Below are positions 60,641 to 64,000 of a DNA stretch of 64,000 bases, piece after piece. Origin of the DNA: an uncultured Eisenbergiella sp. (GTDB taxonomy: Bacteria; Bacillota; Clostridia; Lachnospirales; Lachnospiraceae). The position numbers and the translations under genes were made by a program. The notes under the pieces are model-generated. The model searched no databases. It saw nothing but the letters and a program-made list of their open reading frames with translations, and was not told where the DNA came from. The DNA lies in assembly GCA_947627215.1 (NCBI GenBank), contig CANQVD010000006.1, forward strand, positions 62,001 through 126,000. The letters run 5' to 3'. The first letter of the stretch is position 1; each line of letters begins with the position of its first letter.

Positions 60641-60892
60641 GCAGCTTCTCCCACCGGCTTACCGGCCCCCTGCCAAAGCTGCGGAAGGATGTGGGGTACA
60701 TCAGCGGCCTGTACGCGCCGTACAGGCTCCGGCCCGGTTCTGTGCCGGCCGGCATGGATGAATCCAATACAAAATGGGTTCCATGACGCCGGAGCCGGGC
60801 GATATGCGTATCGGACGGAAAAAATGCGCTGACGATATGTAAAAACCTGTAACCCATCAAATCCCGCGGACCCGCTCGGGTCCGTATTTTTT
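60641..60892 (+). ncRNA. Candidate structured RNA or structured 3' UTR with its own terminator
   Basis: On the plus strand several perfect complementary arms are seen. One is GCAGCTT (60641-60647) with AAGCTGC (60676-60682). GCCTGTACG (60707-60715) with CGTACAGGC (60719-60727) is a 9-bp hairpin, and GGCTCCGGC (60725-60733) with GCCGGAGCC (60788-60796) is a 9-bp closing stem. The last encloses CATGGA/TCCATG and a CCGG/CCGG hairpin. The second and third stems share bases 60725-60727, so they may compete. An intrinsic terminator (60866-60892) closes the region. No known family is recognised, and GC content raises chance pairing, so this is a hypothesis. Confidence 0.45.
60866..60892 (+). terminator. 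Intrinsic terminator downstream of ogt and the candidate RNA
   Basis: CGGACCCG (60866-60873) and CGGGTCCG (60876-60883) form a strong stem followed by TATTTTTTAT. No U tract follows on the other strand, so it acts on plus-strand transcripts. Confidence 0.82.
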
Positions 60893-60906
60893 ATGCATTT
60901 TCGCGG

Positions 60907-60993
60907 TTCTCTCCCAAAATCGTTTTCGAAGCCCTCTCCCAAAATCTTTTTTACAGTTTTTTCCAAAAACAGCCTGCAGCTTTCTCCAAAAAG
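60907..60993. repeat. Four degenerate tandem units of about 24-25 bp upstream of the BlaI promoter
   Basis: CTCTCCCAAAATC occurs at 60909-60921 and exactly again at 60934-60946. Two looser versions, TTTTTTCCAAAAAC (60957-60970) and TTTCTCCAAAAAG (60981-60993), keep a 23-25-base period. They end just before the -35 element. They may be curved A-tract DNA or binding sites for a regulator. Confidence 0.5.
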
Positions 60994-60996
60994 GGC

Positions 60997-61025
60997 TTGA
61001 CATGCGAGGTCTATTGTTATAGACT
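60997..61025 (+). promoter_or_regulatory. Promoter of the BlaI-type repressor and M56 protease genes
   Basis: A perfect TTGACA (60997-61002) is followed by 17 bases and TAGACT (61020-61025, 4/6 match). The -10 overlaps the first of two operator dyads, as expected for an autoregulated repressor. Confidence 0.72.
61009..61024. promoter_or_regulatory. Operator dyad O1 for the BlaI-type repressor
   Basis: GTCTAT-TGTT-ATAGAC is a perfect 6-bp dyad overlapping the spacer and -10 of the promoter. It is repeated with an identical half-site at 61040-61055, and the two centres are 31 bp apart. Confidence 0.75.
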
Positions 61026-61039
61026 CATAATCAGATAAA

Positions 61040-61055
61040 GTCTATTCTTATAGAC
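61040..61055. promoter_or_regulatory. Operator dyad O2 for the BlaI-type repressor
   Basis: GTCTAT-TCTT-ATAGAC, flanked so that AGGTC/GACCT nearly extends the symmetry, lies downstream of the -10 and 37 bases before the repressor ATG. Three helical turns separate it from O1, so both would be bound on the same DNA face. Confidence 0.75.
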
Positions 61056-61091
61056 CTCATTTGTAAAAAAACACAGAAAGGGATCAGACGC

Positions 61092-61451
61092 ATGAAAGAG
61101 ATCAGGATGAGTGACAGCGAATGCCGTCTGCTTTCCGTCATATGGGAAAGCGAACCGGTGAACTCCACAGAGCTGGTACGGCTGTGCGAACAGCGCCTTC
61201 AATGGAAAAAATCTACCACCTACACGATCCTCAAAAAGCTGGAGCAGAAGGGAGCGGTGCGCAATGACCGCGCCACCGTCACCGCTCTCATCGACCGGCA
61301 GCAGGTGATCCGCCAGGAAGGGCAGGAGCTGCTGCACCGGACCGGAAGCAGTCTGCCGGATTTTTTTGCCGCTTTTCTGAAGGACCGGACGCTGAGCGCG
61401 GAGGAGGCCGGACGCATCTACCGGATGATCCGGGATTCCCAGGAAAAATAA
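61092..61451 (+). CDS. BlaI/MecI/CopY-family transcriptional repressor
   Basis: The 119-residue protein begins with the winged-helix domain MSDSECRLLSVIWESEP, continues with TYTILKKLEQKGAVRND (recognition region and wing) and ends with a dimerisation helix pair (residues about 85-115). This is the full BlaI size. Such repressors bind dyads in their own promoters and are cut by a BlaR1-type protease on signal. The following gene encodes that protease type, 57 bases downstream, so the pair forms a BlaI/BlaR1-like switch. Its target genes beyond itself are not in view. Confidence 0.92.
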   Translation: MKEIRMSDSECRLLSVIWESEPVNSTELVRLCEQRLQWKKSTTYTILKKLEQKGAVRNDRATVTALIDRQQVIRQEGQELLHRTGSSLPDFFAAFLKDRTLSAEEAGRIYRMIRDSQEK

Positions 61452-61508
61452 AACGCGCCGCGCCCGTTCGGCATACAGGGCAGAATATCATATGAGGAGA
61501 AAATGATC

Positions 61509-64000
61509 ATGAACGGATTGTTAGAGAACCTGCTTATCATGTCACTGGAGGCGACGCTGACCGGCGCGGCCGTCCTGGCTCTGCGCTTCTTTTTCCGCAG
61601 GCTGCCCAAAAGCTATTCCTGCTTTCTCTGGCTGCTGGTTCTGTTCCGCCTGCTCTGTCCGGTCACCGTCACCACCCGTTTCGGCCTGATGCCGTCCGGC
61701 GGAATACTGCCGCAAGGCGTGACGGCCCTCTCCGTCCGGAATAACACCTCCCCGCAGGATATAACCGCGGTTTCCCCGCGGTCTGACACACGGTTTTCTC
61801 CCGACCGGCTTCCCGCCTCCAGCGCCGCGTCCGCTCCCGTTTCCGGAGCCCCTGCCGCCGCCCGTTCCGGCGCCGGTCCGGAAAACCGGGACCGGCTTCC
61901 CCGCACCGCAGGCCGGAGCTTCTTAGACACCGTTCTGACCCTGCTCTGGCTGACCGGCGCCGTTTTCCTGGCATCGGCCTACCTGATCCAATATCTGCGC
62001 TGGCGCAGATGTGTCCGGGGCTGTGAGCGCCGGGCGCTGCCAAAGGAGATTTCCGGCACTTCCGGCAGGCAGAGATTTCCCAAAACGGTCTGGCTGGCGG
62101 AGAGCGGGCGCATCCGCGAGCCCTATGTCTGCGGCATTTTCCGCCCCACCGTCTATCTGCCCGCGGACATGGACCCGGCGGAGAGGAAATACATTCTTCT
62201 GCACGAGCGAATGCACACCCGCCATCTCGACCCGCTGCTGCGCCTGCTCTGGCAGGCCGCGCTGGTTCTGCACTGGTTCAATCCCTTCGTCTGGCTGGCG
62301 CTGTCCCTTCTGCAAAAGGATATGGAAATGTACTGCGACGAAAGCGTGCTCCGCGCCTGCGGCGCTGCCTCGCGGCAGGAATACGCGCTGACGCTGCTGC
62401 GCTTTTCCATGAAAAAGAGCGGCCTCCCTTTTCCGGTGGCCTTTGGGGAAAGCAGCACGGAAAGCCGCGTGAAGCACATTTTAAAATGGCGGAAACCCGC
62501 ATTCGCCGCCAGCGCGCTTGCGGTCCTTGCCATCGCGCTGGCCTCCCTGCTCCTCCTCACGGACTCCGGCCGCAGCGAGTCGGCGGAAAACGGTGCGGCA
62601 GTGAGCGAAACAGGCGGTGCGGACGATGGCACGGCGGACAATTCCGGCAATACGGCGGCAGGCGCGCCGGGTGAATCCGGCGGCATGGCGGCAGACGGAA
62701 CGGACGGCGCGGCTGCAAGTGCGGCAGGTGTATCTGGCAGTGCGGGGACAGATGGCGGCACGGCGGCGGACGATTCCGACAGCATGACCGGCGGCACGGT
62801 CGGCGGTGCCGCCGATACATCGGCAGAGAACAGCACCGGCGATACCGGGGCGGACGCGGGCACCGATGACACAGAGACGGCTTCCCCGGCAGAAGACGCC
62901 GACCGCCCCGAGCAGCTTCTGGAGCTGGGACAGCGCTGGGCCTCGGCCATGGTGCGCCGGGACAACGGCTCCCTGATCCCTCTGCTGGCCGAAGGGGAAC
63001 AGTTGGACGAGCTGCGCCGGATGGACGAAGAAGGGCTCTCCGTCGGCTGGTCTTCCCCCTGGCCCTGGTTCGACGATTACAGGATCAACTACGCCAGCAC
63101 CCGGGATGAGATATCCATCGCTTACTACGCTCACACCTCTGACCCCCGCACATATGCGTGGCGCGAGGTGCTCACGCTGACACGGACCGACGGCGGCTAT
63201 CTCGTACAGGAAAGCGAGCTGCAGACGGACGCCGTCGATTCCCTGGCCGCTTTTGAAGAACGCTATCGCTACGAATCCCCGCAGGACTACGCTCTTTCCG
63301 GCACAGGATACCGTTTCAGCGAAACGCCGCTGGACTGCTTTGCCGCTGCGGAAAGCGCGGAAGCGCTGGGCTTTTCCTGCATGGCGGACTGGTATCTGCA
63401 GCAGGAGTCGGAGGGCCGTACGTTTTCTTCCCTCCGCTCTCCGGCGGATGCCGCCGCCTGGTTTCTGAATCTGGAAGGAGGAACGGCGGAAACGGTGGAA
63501 AGCCCCTGGGAAGACAAAATCTGCCTGCGCTGGCGCTTTTCCGACGGGGCCACGGATGTGATCTGTTTATGCCCCATGGACGCGTACAGCCGTTCCGATA
63601 CGTCCTCCGCGCTCTGGGCGGTGGAGGACATTCTGGAGGAAAGCGCCTATCGGGAGGCGCTGGAAAGGAACCGTCTGATCGACGCCTTCCTGCAGGATCC
63701 CTCCCGGCTCGACGAAAGCGGCCTGAAGGGCGTCGACGGGATCATGCAGGCGGAGTGGCTGGCAGAACCCTCCGTCGTGAAGCTGAACGCTCTGGCCGAC
63801 GGCAGCGTTTCCCTCTACGGGCTGATGCCCTCGGGGACCGGCCTTTTCCTGACCGGAAACGGCGTCTGTCAGTTCTGGGACCAGTCCTGGCTGTCTCCGC
63901 AGACGCTCTGTCCCCGCATGGAACAGGCGGACTTCGATGGAGACGGACAGGAGGAGATCGCCGTGACGCTCTGCGTCAGGACGGGCACCGGCTGTCATGC
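61509..64000 (+). CDS. M56 family (BlaR1-like) membrane metalloprotease, 3' end cut by window edge
   Basis: At least 830 codons are visible and the frame is open to the edge. Membrane segments lie near residues 10-28, 36-52, 143-160, 250-270 and 330-350. The gluzincin site HERMH (residues 232-236) and a downstream Glu278 in CDESVL, the likely third zinc ligand, mark an M56 peptidase. After the last segment a Gly/Ala/Thr/Ser/Asp-rich linker (residues about 352-460) leads to an outer domain of unknown fold, not a penicillin-binding domain by eye. It should sense a signal outside and inactivate the BlaI-type repressor. ATG at 61509 (9 bases after AGGAG) is chosen; ATG 61503 is only 3 bases away. 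Confidence 0.88.
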   Translation, partial: MNGLLENLLIMSLEATLTGAAVLALRFFFRRLPKSYSCFLWLLVLFRLLCPVTVTTRFGLMPSGGILPQGVTALSVRNNTSPQDITAVSPRSDTRFSPDRLPASSAASAPVSGAPAAARSGAGPENRDRLPRTAGRSFLDTVLTLLWLTGAVFLASAYLIQYLRWRRCVRGCERRALPKEISGTSGRQRFPKTVWLAESGRIREPYVCGIFRPTVYLPADMDPAERKYILLHERMHTRHLDPLLRLLWQAALVLHWFNPFVWLALSLLQKDMEMYCDESVLRACGAASRQEYALTLLRFSMKKSGLPFPVAFGESSTESRVKHILKWRKPAFAASALAVLAIALASLLLLTDSGRSESAENGAAVSETGGADDGTADNSGNTAAGAPGESGGMAADGTDGAAASAAGVSGSAGTDGGTAADDSDSMTGGTVGGAADTSAENSTGDTGADAGTDDTETASPAEDADRPEQLLELGQRWASAMVRRDNGSLIPLLAEGEQLDELRRMDEEGLSVGWSSPWPWFDDYRINYASTRDEISIAYYAHTSDPRTYAWREVLTLTRTDGGYLVQESELQTDAVDSLAAFEERYRYESPQDYALSGTGYRFSETPLDCFAAAESAEALGFSCMADWYLQQESEGRTFSSLRSPADAAAWFLNLEGGTAETVESPWEDKICLRWRFSDGATDVICLCPMDAYSRSDTSSALWAVEDILEESAYREALERNRLIDAFLQDPSRLDESGLKGVDGIMQAEWLAEPSVVKLNALADGSVSLYGLMPSGTGLFLTGNGVCQFWDQSWLSPQTLCPRMEQADFDGDGQEEIAVTLCVRTGTGCH

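Larger units (their letters stand above)
60595..60996 (+). other. Intergenic region between ogt and the BlaI operon, no convincing protein gene
   Basis: About 500 bases lie between ogt and the repressor. Small overlapping open frames occur on both strands (for example minus 60860-60537 and plus 60539-60832), but none has a ribosome site or family likeness I recognise. The first 270 bases hold several strong inverted repeats and end in a terminator, so they may be a structured RNA. The next 100 bases carry degenerate 24-bp repeats. Confidence 0.6.

Noticed and set aside
60537-60860. Minus-strand ORF of 107 residues in the ogt-blaI gap as a protein gene
   Set aside because: It runs into the end of ogt antisense, has no ribosome site and overlaps strong RNA stems whose terminator faces the other way. 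A dispersed small protein cannot be excluded but is not supported.
1-64000. CRISPR arrays, tRNA/rRNA genes, transposases or prophage genes
   Set aside because: No regularly spaced direct repeats of CRISPR size, no recognisable tRNA or rRNA sequence and no transposase or integrase motifs were noticed when reading. The weak tandem repeat at 60907-60993 lacks unique spacers of suitable size.

Overview
The window looks like a Clostridia genome of the Lachnospiraceae type. This is inferred from moderately high GC content, strong AGGAGG-type ribosome binding sites, frequent GTG and TTG starts, a BlaI/M56 regulatory pair, and the mix of glycan families. It cannot be proved without a search. Almost the whole window is one very large glycan (capsule, exopolysaccharide or glycoconjugate) biosynthesis locus: 47 genes lie head to tail on the minus strand from 57.4 kb down past the left edge, and many overlap by 4 to 20 bases, often as ATGA. 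Six plus-strand genes follow on the right.

Transcription runs leftward from a clear promoter at 57.5 kb. The first block (57.4-44.8 kb) is a Pgl-like initiation module. It has a GNAT acetyltransferase, a polyprenyl-phosphate GT2, two large polytopic proteins (one with the WaaL/Wzy_C signature), a membrane-bound 4,6-dehydratase (PglF/CapD type), a VOC protein, a DegT aminotransferase (PglE type), a PglC-type phosphoglycosyl transferase, a GT4 and a UDP-HexNAc dehydrogenase. The second block (44.8-36 kb) holds a polytopic protein, an SGNH lipoprotein, a TupA-like ATP-grasp enzyme, a UDP-HexNAc 4-epimerase, a sugar formyltransferase, a deacetylase-fold protein and two GT4s. The third block (36-22 kb) has more GT4s, a deacetylase, two asparagine-synthase-like amidotransferases, an ACP/MBOAT/SGNH O-acylation cassette, an NDP-sugar epimerase, a GT2 and a polytopic protein. 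The fourth block (22 kb to the left edge) has three GT11 fucosyltransferase-type enzymes, two ABC flippases, a Wzx-like flippase, a second polymerase-type protein, an acyltransferase-3, a pyruvyl transferase, a GH88/105-like hydrolase, a GT17, and several GT2s. Putative internal promoters at 43.3, 35.9, 30.9, 29.0 and 2.4 kb suggest sub-operons.

Together the genes predict a complex acidic heteroglycan: amino and diamino-type dideoxy sugars (4,6-dehydratase, aminotransferase, acetyl- or formyltransferase), uronic acids that may be amidated (dehydrogenases, epimerases, two AsnB-like proteins), deoxyhexose (GT11), and O-acyl and ketal-pyruvate decorations. On the plus strand, ugd and a UDP-glucuronate 4-epimerase diverge from the main operon and would supply UDP-GlcA and UDP-GalA. 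They end at an intrinsic terminator.

The right end is unrelated: ogt DNA repair, a 497-bp intergenic region, a BlaI-type repressor behind two identical 16-bp dyads, and a partial M56/BlaR1-like membrane protease. The intergenic region contains strong nested inverted repeats and a terminator, so it may hold a structured RNA. The two most unusual sequence features are this candidate RNA and an extremely AT-rich, Asn/Lys-rich in-frame insert inside the GT11 gene at 2.5-4.1 kb.
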